Positions 20,413 through 30,940 of a stretch of 64,000 nucleotides of DNA are shown here, one piece after another. The position numbers and the translations under genes were made by a program. The notes beneath the pieces were generated by a model that saw nothing but the letters and a program-made list of their open reading frames with translations, ran no database searches and was not told where the DNA came from. The DNA is from Trichomonas vaginalis G3. Its lineage: Eukaryota; Parabasalia; Trichomonadida; Trichomonadidae. Numbering within the stretch: position 1 is the stretch's first letter; every line of letters begins with the position of its first letter. The stretch is taken from assembly GCF_026262505.1 (NCBI RefSeq), contig NC_067208.1:10363962-10427961 (forward strand), given 5' to 3'.

Positions 20413-22359
20413 TTACAATAAGTTAGAATTTTGAGACTTATTTTTAGCAAACTCTTCAAACATTCCATCCATGATAACAACCATTTCTTCAACATCGCGA
20501 TTTTGAAGTGCAGTATTAAATCTATGCTCTTGTTTTTTCAAGTACGCTCTTGAGAATTGAGGAGCACAAATTTTATGAATTGGAACGTTAAAGAATTGCT
20601 TTGAAAGTTCATCTAATTCAGTCAACTCTGGAGAAATTGCTTGTTCTGAAAGAAGAGGTTCCAACTTCTCTGAGCAACTCTTGAAAATCCTTGATATTGT
20701 TGTGGTGAGTGGTTCCACCATTTTTGCTTGCTTCTGACTATCATCCAAGCTCTTTTGTAGCTTCTGTATCGATGCAGATTTCTTTTGAGTTTGAGACTTT
20801 TCATTTCTCAATTGCTCTTCTAATTCGAATATTTGCTGCTTCGTCTTTCCACTCTCTTCATCTGCATTTTCTTCTGTGTGTTTTATGATTCGCCTCAAAC
20901 CAGAAATCTGGCTTTCTAATGTATTAATTCTCTCTTCTTTTCTCCTGATATCTGCTGTCAAAACTGAAATTTCGGCTTCTTTTGAAGCTCTTTTTGTTCT
21001 TTCTCTCATTGTATCTAAATGAGGCGTTAATATATGAGCTAATGTACCAACACTCACTAATGTTGCACTAGTTTGTGCAGGTTGTGATGAAACAGACATT
21101 CTAGATGAAGATCTCGAATAAAAATTGTTTTCTTTTTGCTTCAATTTTTCATTTCTTCTTTTTTCTCTATTAATTTCAATTTGCTTTGTTAATAAAGCAA
21201 TCTGTGTTTGAGCCTGCTTTAAATCTCTTTGAACTTGTTTAGTTTTCTTGTTTTCTCTTTGCTTGTTAAATTCAACGCGAAGATCTACAGTATTTATCGA
21301 ATGCATCGTAGTTTCCCTGAGAATTTGGAAGTTCCTCTGGAATCCTTGTACAAATAATCTAAATGCTGATGATGTACTGAGGCAAAGAGCTTTGAGTGAT
21401 GACAATGAATTCTTTTGTTCAGTGATTTTCATTTTAAGATTTGATTTGTATTTCTTTTGAGTTGTTTTAATTTGATCTAAAAACTGAGATTGGTTTTCTG
21501 CTATATAATTAGCAATGATTCGCTCTGTAGACATCTTGTATGCGCGTAAATTGAATTCTGGACGTGGAGGGATTTCTGCACGTAGAGATTGAATCATTTC
21601 TTTGCAATGATAAAGGCCGTTATATAATTCTTGGCTTCTTATCTTTGAATCTCTAAGTAATTCGAGAGTATGATATGAGATTTCTTTAGATGCTCTGATG
21701 GATTTCTTTGTTGTCGAGTAAAATTTTGAAATTACTTGAATTAAGTCATCTTTTGAAGCTTTGATGTTTTCAAGTTGCTGTTTGAATGTTCCAACAGCCA
21801 CAAGGAGAGCTTTATTGCGCATTTGTAAAGTATTGACTTGATTCTTGAGTATAACGTTTTCAGTGTTTAAAGATTCGATTTTTTCTTGCATTGATTTTGT
21901 AGCTTCCGAATCAAATTCTTGAACCGATGATAATTGTGATTTTTCAAACATTGTGCTTGTCTGGGATCTTGCTTCTTTCAGTGCGTCTTGTAATAATTTT
22001 TCATTTTCATGTGCTTTCTCAAGTTCACTTTCTTGCATTTCTTTTAATTTCTTGATTTGTAGATTGAGAGCATTAACAGATGCATTTGAATCGCTTAATT
22101 GCATTTGTAAAACTTCAATTTGTGATTCGTTAGATTCTTGGAGGCCAACTAATTGGGCTTCATAGCTATGTATAGCTTGTATAAACAAATTCTTAAGCCT
22201 TTCAATATTGGTTTCCTTTTGAATTTTATCAATAAGTCTAAAATCTTCGCTTAAAGTGAAAGAATTCTCTTCTTTTCGATCTGATCCTTTGGAACTAACT
22301 GAGCTTTTCCGTTTTTTAGTTGTTGTTTTTATAATTTCTTCTTTCACCTCTTCAGTCAT
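20413..22359 (-). CDS. Long coiled-coil protein
   Basis: The frame is open to 22419, but the first ATG is at 22359 (MTEEVKEEII), giving 648 residues. A basic, Ser-rich head (KKRKSSVSSKGSDRK) precedes near-continuous heptads: about residues 65-225, a Lys/Arg-rich helical middle, then 360-430 and 450-560. The C-terminal 90 residues look partly globular (FNVPIHKICAPQFSRAYLKK). No motor, FHA or kinesin motif is visible. A cytoskeletal role (axostyle, basal body or pelta) is a reasonable guess for a trichomonad coiled-coil protein, and its neighbour on the same strand is SAS-6-like, but nothing in the sequence proves it. Confidence 0.75.
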   Translation of the reverse strand: MTEEVKEEIIKTTTKKRKSSVSSKGSDRKEENSFTLSEDFRLIDKIQKETNIERLKNLFIQAIHSYEAQLVGLQESNESQIEVLQMQLSDSNASVNALNLQIKKLKEMQESELEKAHENEKLLQDALKEARSQTSTMFEKSQLSSVQEFDSEATKSMQEKIESLNTENVILKNQVNTLQMRNKALLVAVGTFKQQLENIKASKDDLIQVISKFYSTTKKSIRASKEISYHTLELLRDSKIRSQELYNGLYHCKEMIQSLRAEIPPRPEFNLRAYKMSTERIIANYIAENQSQFLDQIKTTQKKYKSNLKMKITEQKNSLSSLKALCLSTSSAFRLFVQGFQRNFQILRETTMHSINTVDLRVEFNKQRENKKTKQVQRDLKQAQTQIALLTKQIEINREKRRNEKLKQKENNFYSRSSSRMSVSSQPAQTSATLVSVGTLAHILTPHLDTMRERTKRASKEAEISVLTADIRRKEERINTLESQISGLRRIIKHTEENADEESGKTKQQIFELEEQLRNEKSQTQKKSASIQKLQKSLDDSQKQAKMVEPLTTTISRIFKSCSEKLEPLLSEQAISPELTELDELSKQFFNVPIHKICAPQFSRAYLKKQEHRFNTALQNRDVEEMVVIMDGMFEEFAKNKSQNSNLL

Positions 22360-22652
22360 AATTGCAAAAAATTCAAAACGTATATTGAACTGAGATATCA
22401 GTTTGCTTAGAGGATTCAATGTTAATATTAATTTGTTTTAATATTATTTAAATTTGAAACTCAAATCTGGCTGATTTCTATTGAAAATCCGACATCACAA
22501 GTCAATTATGAACGCAAATTCATGAAATGTCTTAAAAAGAAGAATACACGATCGATTTTACTATAATTTTTATGTTTCTTTTAAAGTAAACAGAAAATGG
22601 AAAAAATTATTTAAAAAATTATAAAACTGATACAATTTTTAAAGGAATAGAA

Positions 22653-23297
22653 TCAAAGTACAGAAAGTTTTGAATTTGTCTTATATGTTCCGTCTTCTTT
22701 TTGTTGGATAACACTACGAACGTGGCTTGCAAGGGAGGGATTCTTGTTATCCAATGTCTTGAATGCGGAATCTAAGTATTTAGTTCTTGCAGCAAGTTGT
22801 TCGTTCAAAATATTGAAACGGCACTGTGCAAGACGCATAATATAATCTTCATCTGGAATATTCAAAGGAAGTGTGAATACTTCAACTGTTCTTAGCTTGA
22901 GCTTCTGGTAGAATACAATTTTAGACTTTTCTTTTCCGTCAATAACATCAATTGTGATTTCATCGCTTGCTTTGAGACTTTTCTGCAAGAAAATGCAAAG
23001 ATTTTCAATAAATGCATCAAAATCAACAAGCAATTTATATGTTTCTTTAATACTTTCATCATATAATTTCCTTGAAAAATTAGATTCGTAAATAAATGAA
23101 ATATCCTTGTCATCTGTAAGCTCTATTTTAACATGTTGTACAACCCCATCTTCTGTTTTGAGTGTAAAAACTCTACAGTTTAAAATTCGTGTTGCTTTCT
23201 GCTGAGAAGAGATAAAGTTGATGCTTGCGTCTTCATGGAAGATTAATTCATAGTTTTCTAGCTCTTCTGGAATCTTCCTGATAACTTGTTGTTGCAT
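22653..23297 (-). CDS. SAS-6-like head-domain protein
   Basis: The 214-residue frame starts at ATG 23297. It reads like the N-terminal head domain of the SAS-6/XRCC4 fold: a beta strand with VQHVKIELTDDKDISFIYES, then KETYKLLVDFDAFIENLCIFL, which parallels the LLVDFxxFPxxxxxLL motif of SAS-6, then strands ending in LKLRTVEVFTLPLNIPDEDYIM, parallel to LxLKLxPGxDxxI. A short helix (residues about 165-200) follows, but not the long coiled coil of classical SAS-6. That matches SAS-6-like (SAS6L) proteins. SAS-6 builds the cartwheel of basal bodies, which trichomonads have. CCDC61 or another family member is the main alternative. Confidence 0.55.
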   Translation of the reverse strand: MQQQVIRKIPEELENYELIFHEDASINFISSQQKATRILNCRVFTLKTEDGVVQHVKIELTDDKDISFIYESNFSRKLYDESIKETYKLLVDFDAFIENLCIFLQKSLKASDEITIDVIDGKEKSKIVFYQKLKLRTVEVFTLPLNIPDEDYIMRLAQCRFNILNEQLAARTKYLDSAFKTLDNKNPSLASHVRSVIQQKEDGTYKTNSKLSVL

Positions 23298-24207
23298 AAT
23301 ATTCTTTTACAAAAAAAGTGTCAATAAAATAACAAAAATTCTAACTGATTACGTTTACTGGAGCAAACTTGAGAATTATATAAATAAATAACAGAGGACT
23401 TTGAAAATAGCTATAACGTATTTCTTCGCTTCGATATTTGATAAAATTATCCAAAAAAGTCAAAAGAAGCGGCCAAATACATATTGAATAAGCTAATGTG
23501 GAGTATTATTTTATATGTTTAATACTACTTCTTAAAATATAAATGGCTTATCATCAAATTTCAAAATTAAAGCATTTCTTAGTGTATTTTATAACCCATC
23601 CAATATATAAACTCAAATGTAAACTTGCAAAATCAAGAAATGGTTCATTATGTTATAATTTAGATATTATATCTCTGACTATACAATAATTGTTATTTAA
23701 TTCTCAAAATTATCCTATAATTAGTATGTATGATATGTTGAGCTTATTTAAATCACTCCTAACAATCTGGATTTTTTTTAATAGGAATTTTAAGAAAATA
23801 TTAATAAGTATTGATATGAATGCTATTGCAAAAGGTATTGATTTATCAAAAAAAGTGTTTGATTTAAGATAAAATATCAAACAAGAAAAAGTCACGAGAA
23901 ATTATCGAAATTTGCTTTTTTGTTGGAGTCATGGGGACTAAGACTTTAAGAAAAGCTTAGTACTATGATTATCCTTCGTATTGGTGCTTTTAAAAAATGG
24001 CAACATCATGCAATATGCGACCATAAAACGTTACACCATATGGCCACATATTGAGAAACTTTGTTCGGATAATCGGTTTTTCGAAATATTGCATGAAAAA
24101 CGAATATATATGCATGCAATTCGATATAATTCAACAAATTTAGGATAATGCGGAAATTTGACAAAGGATGAGATAAAAAAATTCATTAAAAATTCTTTTT
24201 ATAAGCT
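23298..24207. other. 900-bp intergenic region, nothing clear
   Basis: AT-rich. The 60-residue open frames near 23690-23895 lie on both strands over the same bases and show no family resemblance. I see no repeat longer than a few bases. Confidence 0.5.
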
Positions 24208-25479
24208 TTATGAGAATATTTCTGGATGTTTATCGATAATTTGCTTGAAATTTGGATTTTGAATTCTTTGCAAAATGAATTCCTTGCAAGTAGTATATGG
24301 TACATCTTTCTTATACATCTTTGCATTAACATCAGCCTTATTTTGAAGTAAGAAATCTATCAACTTGAAATTTTGTGATATAGCCTTTAAGCATTCTCCA
24401 AGAAACGATTCATGATTTGGAAAAGTTGTGTTAACATCAAATCCTTTTTCGATTAAGATTTTCATTACTTTTACAGCATCATCTTGATTCCTCCATAACA
24501 ACAGATGATGGGCAGGTGATTTTCCATGTTTATTTAATGTTTTTACATCATGTGTTCTCTCAAGAATCATTGTTGCGATCTCCAAATTTCTAGATTGTAT
24601 TGCACAATGAGCAGCAGTATCATGACCATTTTGTTCGAGTGATCTCAAGTCATAAATATGATCTAAAAGCAAACTAACAACTTGTGGATTAGGAGTATAC
24701 AGAAAAGTAGCAACTGTTAAAGCATTATTGTATTCATTACTTGAATTTACCGTACAAACATCTGCTTTAAATCCGCTTTCTAGAAGCAGTTTAAGACCTT
24801 CCAAATTATTTTGCTCTGCTGCAAGCATGACGGGTGTTTTTGATAGAAGATCATGACTTTTGCTTGATGTGTACTTTAGTAATATTGCTAAGCAATCTGC
24901 TTTGTGCTTTGAAATGCATTTTTTAATAATTTCTTCTTTAAATTTTGGTGTTTGACATTTTTCAAGATTGTACCCTAAATCAAAAAGTTTTTGGAGACAA
25001 AATGCCGAACCATCCATGATCGTGAGATAAATGATGTTTTTCTTGATATCTGCTTCTTTTAATTTATAGCTTTTTTCATAAATTTCAAGGAGATCTTTTT
25101 GTAAAGAAATATTTTTCGAAATTTCTCTGAAAATAAATGCTAATACTAGTTCAGAATTGCAGTGAATTGCATAGTGAAGTGGAGTAAGTCCTGATGATGT
25201 TTTTAGAAACATATTGCAGCCTTTTTGATATAAATATATAAAGCAATCAATAGAATTTGCATATGCGGCCCAATGAATTAGGTACATTTCACTACAGTCG
25301 ATATCTTTATCATCTATATTATAACTTTGTGGATAATCAAGAGTATCTCTTTCATTATCTCTTTCATTATATAATTCTTCTATATTGTCTCCAAGAACCA
25401 ATTCAACCAGGTTACGTCTAGATTGGTATTGCCTTTGGTAACTAGGTAATCCATATCTGTCTTGTCTAATATAAAACAT
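24208..25479 (-). CDS. Ankyrin-repeat protein
   Basis: ATG at 25479 opens 423 residues. A basic, Arg/Gln/Tyr-rich N-terminus of about 30 residues and an acidic linker lead into ankyrin repeats from about residue 65: YLIHWAAYANSIDCFIYLY, GLTPLHYAIHCNSELVLAF, a less regular middle, KTPVMLAAEQNNLEGLKLL, HDTAAHCAIQSRNLEIATM and KSPAHHLLLWRNQDD. The frame is intact. An initiator TCATT lies 11 nt upstream. No other domain is seen. It is a protein-binding scaffold by family, with unknown target. Confidence 0.8.
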   Translation of the reverse strand: MFYIRQDRYGLPSYQRQYQSRRNLVELVLGDNIEELYNERDNERDTLDYPQSYNIDDKDIDCSEMYLIHWAAYANSIDCFIYLYQKGCNMFLKTSSGLTPLHYAIHCNSELVLAFIFREISKNISLQKDLLEIYEKSYKLKEADIKKNIIYLTIMDGSAFCLQKLFDLGYNLEKCQTPKFKEEIIKKCISKHKADCLAILLKYTSSKSHDLLSKTPVMLAAEQNNLEGLKLLLESGFKADVCTVNSSNEYNNALTVATFLYTPNPQVVSLLLDHIYDLRSLEQNGHDTAAHCAIQSRNLEIATMILERTHDVKTLNKHGKSPAHHLLLWRNQDDAVKVMKILIEKGFDVNTTFPNHESFLGECLKAISQNFKLIDFLLQNKADVNAKMYKKDVPYTTCKEFILQRIQNPNFKQIIDKHPEIFS

Positions 25480-25948
25480 CCAAATTAAATGAAGTCAATA
25501 AATTGATAAGTTTACAAATAGGATAAGACATGAAAAGTGTAATTAAATTTTTATAACTAAATTTAATGATATCAATTTTGAAGTTAGAATTTTAATCGAT
25601 TAAAATGCGGAAAAGTGACAATTTCACTTTTCGGTCTTATCTTTTAGAATGAGAAATGTGCAAGGTTTGAGTCTTATGCTAAAGATCCATTGATAGAAAT
25701 CTTGAATTGGCATCCAAATCTATATTTCTATCAAGTGTTCTGAGCAATTGTTCTGAAGATAAAATTAATTTTATTGAAGTAGTATAACTAGCTAAACTAA
25801 TGATAATAGTTCCAATGTAAACTATGATTGCCTGAAAAGTCTTTTACTATTTGAGATTATTTTATAAAAATAAAAATCTAAATAATTTTTGTTTTATAAA
25901 TGAAATAATATAATCATAGTTTAAAGAAGTGTAACTTAAAATTACTTC
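25480..25948. other. Two spacers beside the ankyrin gene
   Basis: The stretch between the ankyrin start and the aminopeptidase stop is AT-rich. I see only the initiator at 25488-25492 and no gene. Confidence 0.5.
25488..25492 (-). promoter_or_regulatory. Initiator TCATT for ankyrin gene
   Basis: Minus-strand TCATT with A+1 at 25490, 11 nt before the ATG at 25479. The spacing equals that of histone H4 and of the ankyrin gene at 29316-30365. Confidence 0.6.
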
Positions 25949-27154
25949 TTATTGATCAAGACGGCATTCATCATAGCGCTCGTAGATAGTTTTGAGGACT
26001 TTAATGAGTAGATCGAAATCAGCGGCAGCAATAAATTCGCGAATAGAGTGCATAGCCAGTTGCGGTTGTCCGATATCGATTGTAGCAATACCAAGTCCAG
26101 CAGAAGCGAATGGGCCAATAGTAGAGCCACTCGGTATATCATTTCTATTCATCATTACCTGGTAAGGAACACCGCAAAGTTCTGTAGCTTTGACAAATGG
26201 ATAAACTGAAGTTAAATCTGTAGCATATTGACGTCCTGGGGAGCGCTTAATAACTGGCCCACCAGCTAGAAGTGGTCTATGATTATCTTCGTGCTTATAT
26301 TGATAGTTTGGATGCCATGCGTGAGCATTATCTGAAGAAACAAGATATGACTTAGCAATGAAGGCTTCGTAATCCTCCTTTGGAATAACACGTCTGAAGA
26401 ATGATTCCAAGAGGTTACTCCTTGCGCCAGTGTGAGTATCAGATCCGATTTCTTCATGATCGAAAACAACTAAAACATTGAATGTATCTTTTGGTGTACT
26501 GTTGATAAAGGCTTCAAGGCCGCAAAATGTTGAACCTAAGTTATCAATACGCTCTGATGCGACAAATTCGCCTTTTGTACCAACAAAAGAGGGTCTACGA
26601 GCATCTACGAAACCTAATTCGTATGATAGTATTTTAGAACGATCAATATTAATTTCTTTAGCGACGTAATCGATTAAATCTATTGAAGGATCAGCTCCGA
26701 TAATTGGAATGCATGTTTTAGATGGAATGAAAGCAATTCCTCTCTTGCTATCGTAAAGATGTGGTTTCATACCATTTTCTGTTTGTTCGTATACAATACC
26801 TGCGCAACGAAGCTCTCTGTCCATAAATGTCTTCCAGAGACCACCACCGTATGTTGTAACTGCAACGCTTGGTGCTTTTCCTCCGAGTTTTTGATTTGGT
26901 TGAACTTTAAAGCATGGACTATCATCATGAGTGCCAACAATGACAGCTCCATTCATTCCACCTCTGTTCCATGCAACGAGGGCACGATGATCGCGAATAA
27001 AGAAGCCTTTTGCTGGAATTTCTTTCCATTCGTCTTGTTCTTGAAGTTCTGTATAACCTTGAGCTGTTAAAACTCCACGAGCATAATTACAGAATTGAAA
27101 TGGGAATGGGCATTGATCGATGAAGTCAATAAACTTTTCGGCTGTAACTTGCAT
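25949..27154 (-). CDS. Aspartyl aminopeptidase, peptidase family M18
   Basis: This protein cleaves N-terminal Asp or Glu from peptides in the cytosol, using two metal ions. The M18 motifs are all present: GTHDDSPCFKV (metal His and catalytic Asp; most relatives have HTDSP), SERIDNLGST, FDHEEIGS (catalytic and metal Glu), SSDNAHAWHPNY (metal Asp) and GQPQLAMHSIRE (last metal His). RNDIPSGSTIGP is the usual DNPEP signature. At 401-403 residues it is somewhat shorter than the 430-480 of most eukaryotic members. Two ATGs exist, at 27160 and 27154. The TCACA initiator (A+1 at 27162) leaves 2 nt before the first and 8 nt before the second, so I prefer the second (MQVTAEK). The neighbours are unrelated. 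Confidence 0.93.
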   Translation of the reverse strand: MQVTAEKFIDFIDQCPFPFQFCNYARGVLTAQGYTELQEQDEWKEIPAKGFFIRDHRALVAWNRGGMNGAVIVGTHDDSPCFKVQPNQKLGGKAPSVAVTTYGGGLWKTFMDRELRCAGIVYEQTENGMKPHLYDSKRGIAFIPSKTCIPIIGADPSIDLIDYVAKEINIDRSKILSYELGFVDARRPSFVGTKGEFVASERIDNLGSTFCGLEAFINSTPKDTFNVLVVFDHEEIGSDTHTGARSNLLESFFRRVIPKEDYEAFIAKSYLVSSDNAHAWHPNYQYKHEDNHRPLLAGGPVIKRSPGRQYATDLTSVYPFVKATELCGVPYQVMMNRNDIPSGSTIGPFASAGLGIATIDIGQPQLAMHSIREFIAAADFDLLIKVLKTIYERYDECRLDQ

Positions 27155-27159
27155 TGTCA

Positions 27160-27164
27160 TGTGA
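27160..27164 (-). promoter_or_regulatory. Initiator TCACA for M18 aminopeptidase
   Basis: Minus-strand TCACA with A+1 at 27162. It overlaps the first of two in-frame ATGs, so transcripts starting here would favour the second ATG at 27154. Confidence 0.55.
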
Positions 27165-27791
27165 CGATTATTATCGTACCTTCATCTCATCTCTTTGATT
27201 TTTGATGTTTTTCGTAGACATAACTTAATTTCCTGTGTCAACAGCCAAATTTCATTTAGTGGAGCAGCAATAATTAAGATAATATGGAATAATCGTATTA
27301 GGTCAAATATAAACTAATCCTATTATTAATCAATCTGTATAGCAATAGTAATTATATGCTTCATTAGTTTTATTGTTGAAAGACAACAAAAAAAAACTCA
27401 AACCTCAATATTGATGTTTATCCTTTGTAAAATATTAACTATAGTAATTCATTGATTATTTATTTCTTCTCTATAAAGTTTTGTTTAATAATCATATCCA
27501 TATATAGAATTGATACTTACATTTTGATTAGAATTAGGTGACATTCTATTATTTCCGAAGTTTGTCCATTGAACTAATATACATTTGATTTAAATAAAAG
27601 GTTCATTTATCTATTTAATAATGAATTGCTTTTCATATTAATGAAATTTGATTTTGATATGAAATTCTACAAGTTTGAAGAATTTATATGATGAAAAACC
27701 CTTTTACAAAAGAGTGTCAACTATATTTTAGATTAGTCACATAAAATCTCTATCATGTTTGAAATTTTACAAAAGAGGACGTTTCAAAATT
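27165..27791. other. Divergent intergenic region
   Basis: AT-rich region between two divergent genes. A TCACA at 27737-27741 fits an initiator. An ATG at 27755 lies between it and the chosen start of the next gene and opens a short frame out of phase with that gene. Confidence 0.45.
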
Positions 27792-28610
27792 ATGAAATCA
27801 GCACGAAGAAACATCAAAACTTTATATGAGGATTTAAATAATCCTATAAGATCTAGAGATAGGAATCCTTTGCCACCTCCTCCAAAATCTGCGCGAACAA
27901 TTAGTACAACTTCTCGTACAGCAAGGCCTTCATTTAATCCAAAAAACTTTCATCAAGTCGAAAATTCAACTGTGAGTGTCGAGAATGTTATAATTACTTC
28001 TAGAAAAGATAAAGAGGACCAAGTTCAAGCATTTATTGATGAATTTCATCCACCTCCGATTCAAATTTTACAAAAAATTGCACAAGTTAGTAAAAATCAT
28101 AAGAGCGTACTTTTAAAAATAATTAACGAGTTAAAACAATACAAAGAAGAGAACCTTCATGAACCCGTTGCTGATTTATCAAACGATGCTATAACAAAAA
28201 TTACTTCTTTACGCTTAAAAACAATTGACATGGATAGAGAAATAGATGAAAGTCGAAATTTAAATACAATACTTTATGAAGAATTGGAAGATGCAAAAAA
28301 GAAATTAGAAAAAGCTCAACAAGAATACAATAGGATTAAAACTGTCTATGATGCTTCATCATTTACTATATATGACTCTACTCGAAATGAAAAAGAAATA
28401 CAAAAAGAACTTGATGCGCTTCCGAAAAAGCCAAGTCAAAAAGAAACAATGAAATATAATGCATTATGGGGTGAAAATAAACATTTAAAGTCGGAAATTC
28501 AAAAAACTCTGGACAAATTAGGAGAAGAACGTCAATATCAACTATCTGTCATTGCAAAGAGAGCAATCAAAGAAATACAATTAGAAGATGAAAATAATGA
28601 GAAAAGTTAA
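27792..28610 (+). CDS. Coiled-coil protein with Pro/Ser-rich head
   Basis: From ATG 27792 (MKSARRNIKT) the protein has 272 residues. The frame is open further upstream without ATG. Residues 15-65 are basic and rich in Pro, Ser and Thr (PLPPPPKSAR, SRTARPSF). From about residue 80 on it is helical, with heptads at roughly 125-195 and 220-265. A stretch of this type with Arg/Ser-rich head and coiled-coil tail recurs in the gene at 44403, and both may be cytoskeletal. I do not recognise a named family. Confidence 0.6.
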   Translation: MKSARRNIKTLYEDLNNPIRSRDRNPLPPPPKSARTISTTSRTARPSFNPKNFHQVENSTVSVENVIITSRKDKEDQVQAFIDEFHPPPIQILQKIAQVSKNHKSVLLKIINELKQYKEENLHEPVADLSNDAITKITSLRLKTIDMDREIDESRNLNTILYEELEDAKKKLEKAQQEYNRIKTVYDASSFTIYDSTRNEKEIQKELDALPKKPSQKETMKYNALWGENKHLKSEIQKTLDKLGEERQYQLSVIAKRAIKEIQLEDENNEKS

Positions 28611-29315
28611 ATAATTTTCCTTCTATTAATACACCATCCACAACAACAAATTATTCAAGGAGTAAAGTATATCTAATGATCTTTAATGCTTTACTTTCGA
28701 TGAATTAGATATAAATGGCAATTTGCTTGAGGCCACAGCTATAAGAAATAGGAAATAAAATGATATATAGACAGCTCAGTTCAACTTGTACAAGAATTTT
28801 ATTTGGTTGAAGTTTGGAGATTCTTCAACACAAATAATAAAAATGTGTTTTATTTGTTTTCTTGTATCTCAATTTTTTTTCGTGATTCCATAATAAAAAC
28901 TTAAATTTAAGCGTTCTACATTCTCTTAACAACCATATTACGTGCTACGTATTGTTACTCAATATCTTTTTCTGCGCATAAATAATATCTTTTTGATAAG
29001 TAAAATGTGTCAAAAATTGAAGCTGTCAAGGAATTAAGAAAATGGTACCACTTTTTGTCATGCTCTCATAATAGTAAAAAAGTTCAACAGCAAATTAGGT
29101 ACTATAAATTGAAATATTATGACTTTTCCGACCAGAAATAAAACTTTTGAGCTAAGAAAATTGGAATATGAAACTTGAATGCTAAAAAAAATTGAGTCAG
29201 AAAGTGGTAAATATGAGGGGAAAAATTATGGAGTTAAAAATTATTTGTTTATTTTTGTTGCAAAAACTATTTAATGAGATTGAATTTGTTATTAATGAAA
29301 AAATTAATATGCATC
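28611..29315. other. Intergenic, nothing clear
   Basis: A 700-bp AT-rich spacer between converging genes. No repeat, coding relic or RNA gene is visible. Confidence 0.5.
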
Positions 29316-30365
29316 TTATTGATTAAGAAGATCGACAATCTTTCTGTAGTTGTCACTTTCGAATTGTTTTTCTTTTGCATAATCAATTGGTTTCATTCCT
29401 CCATTATCTATAGCATCTTTATTGCAGCCGCATTCAAGAAGATATTTAACTACTTCATAAAAACCATATCTTGATGCAACATTTAGTGGAGTGATTCCAG
29501 AAACATCTTTTTCATCTGGATTGCATCCTGCTGAAACAAGATATTGAATTGTTTCAAGATGGCCTTCTGTAGCTGCACAGTAAATGCAGTTTGAATTACC
29601 TTTTTGTTTAGAGTTGACATCACAACCAATACTTTTCAAATATTTAACTGTTTCAAGATGACCTTTTTGTGATGCACAAAGAATTGCATTAAATTTATTA
29701 CTTTGTTTACGCCAATCCTTGTCAAAACCAGCTTCAATTAAATATTTGACAATTTCAAGATATCCATCGAATGATGCTAAAAGTAAACAATTACTTCCAG
29801 ATTTTGTAACAGCATTCTTGTTGCAACCTCCTTCAATAAGAGATTTGACTAATTGAAGATTATTATCATAACATGCATAAAGAAGTGGAGTAAATTCATC
29901 AGAATCTCTGACTTCACTCAATTTAGCTGCACATGCAATAGACATTCTCAGTTTGTCACCTTGGTCTGAAAGTCCTTTAAGGTATTTGTAAACTGTATCA
30001 AAATCTGAATCCATTGGTAATTCAGCAAGCTTCGCATAATTGCTGATGTATTGATTCTCAAGATAATCAATTATTGAGTGTGATGATTTGAGTTTGAAAA
30101 GGTTGTCGTAGATTTGAAGAACATTAATGACATCTTCCATTGAATTAATGGAAACATCACATTTCCTAGAAAGTTTATATAGTTTACTTGCACCATATTT
30201 TGTTTTGCCTTGAGAAAGAAGTTTTGTGAAATCATTAGAATTAAGATTCGTTTTATCCATAACTTTAGGAATGGAATCTTTTTCAACTGTATCATAAAAA
30301 TTACCTTGATCGATATATGTTTGGATATCGTTTGCAATTTGATTGATATCAAGACCTTGACTCAT
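29316..30365 (-). CDS. Ankyrin protein with trichomonad N-terminal module
   Basis: ATG at 30365 (preceded by an in-phase TTG) opens 349 residues. Residues 1-110 are a helical module shared with the gene at 4237: DINQIANDIQTYIDQGNFYD, then NLNSNDFTKLLSQGKTKYG and RKCDVSINSMEDVINVL. The first about 100 residues of the ubiquitin-like gene next door match more loosely. After a linker, about six ankyrin repeats follow from residue 160 (FTPLLYACYDNNLQLVKSL ... GHLETVKYLKSIGCDVN). The frame is intact, so this is the working relative of the broken gene at 4237. TCATT lies 11 nt upstream of the ATG. Confidence 0.88.
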   Translation of the reverse strand: MSQGLDINQIANDIQTYIDQGNFYDTVEKDSIPKVMDKTNLNSNDFTKLLSQGKTKYGASKLYKLSRKCDVSINSMEDVINVLQIYDNLFKLKSSHSIIDYLENQYISNYAKLAELPMDSDFDTVYKYLKGLSDQGDKLRMSIACAAKLSEVRDSDEFTPLLYACYDNNLQLVKSLIEGGCNKNAVTKSGSNCLLLASFDGYLEIVKYLIEAGFDKDWRKQSNKFNAILCASQKGHLETVKYLKSIGCDVNSKQKGNSNCIYCAATEGHLETIQYLVSAGCNPDEKDVSGITPLNVASRYGFYEVVKYLLECGCNKDAIDNGGMKPIDYAKEKQFESDNYRKIVDLLNQ

Positions 30366-30373
30366 CAAATAAA

Positions 30374-30378
30374 AATGA
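30374..30378 (-). promoter_or_regulatory. Initiator TCATT for ankyrin gene
   Basis: Minus-strand TCATT with A+1 at 30376, 11 nt before the ATG at 30365. Confidence 0.6.
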
Positions 30379-30797
30379 TTTTGAAAAGTTGTAATGTATT
30401 TAATAATTGACTCCGATACCGTTCATTAGAATTTATGACATGATAACTAACTATTCATTATTTTGTATATTTCAAACATCTACAAAAATCCGTATTAACC
30501 GATATTCTATTTCAAGAATCATGATTTTGAATATTTCACGCTTTTGAAAAGTTGTAAAGTATTTAATTATATGTTCCGATACCGTTCATAAGAATTCTAT
30601 TTCAAGTATCATGATTTTGTCTATTTCATGATTTTGTCTATTTCAAGAATTATTTTTATTTTTTGGCAGTTTGCCAGTGGTTTGAATGGATACTGATAAT
30701 GTTTTGCATGAGAAAAGGACTCATATTTGAGGTATAGATAGAATTGATCACTTATACTAGTTCAATAAATGTAACCGAATAATCAATGAAAGAAAAT

Positions 30798-30920
30798 TTA
30801 GGGTGTATCGCCTTAGACAATAATTTTTTACCAAGCTTTATTCGAAAGATGAAAATGGGAAAACTGCTCTTCAGTATGCAGTAGACAAGAATAATATAAA
30901 AATTGAAGAACATAATTTAA
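30798..30920 (+). pseudogene. Ankyrin-repeat relic
   Basis: A plus-strand stretch without ATG reads LGCIALDNN ... SKDENGKTALQYAVDKNN and stops at 30918-30920. The pattern is that of one ankyrin repeat. It lies between two genes on the other strand and is probably the remains of a former ankyrin gene. Confidence 0.6.
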
Positions 30921-30940
30921 AATATTTTATGAATTAATCA

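Larger units (their letters stand above)
30366..30940. other. Promoter region with imperfect direct repeat
   Basis: The block around GAAAAGTTGTAATGTATTTA with CCGATACCGTTCAT (30378-30430) recurs in changed form at 30545-30595, about 165 bp away. The phrase TATTTCAAG followed by ATCATGATTTTG also repeats near 30510 and 30605. It looks like a local duplication upstream of the ankyrin gene. Confidence 0.5.
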
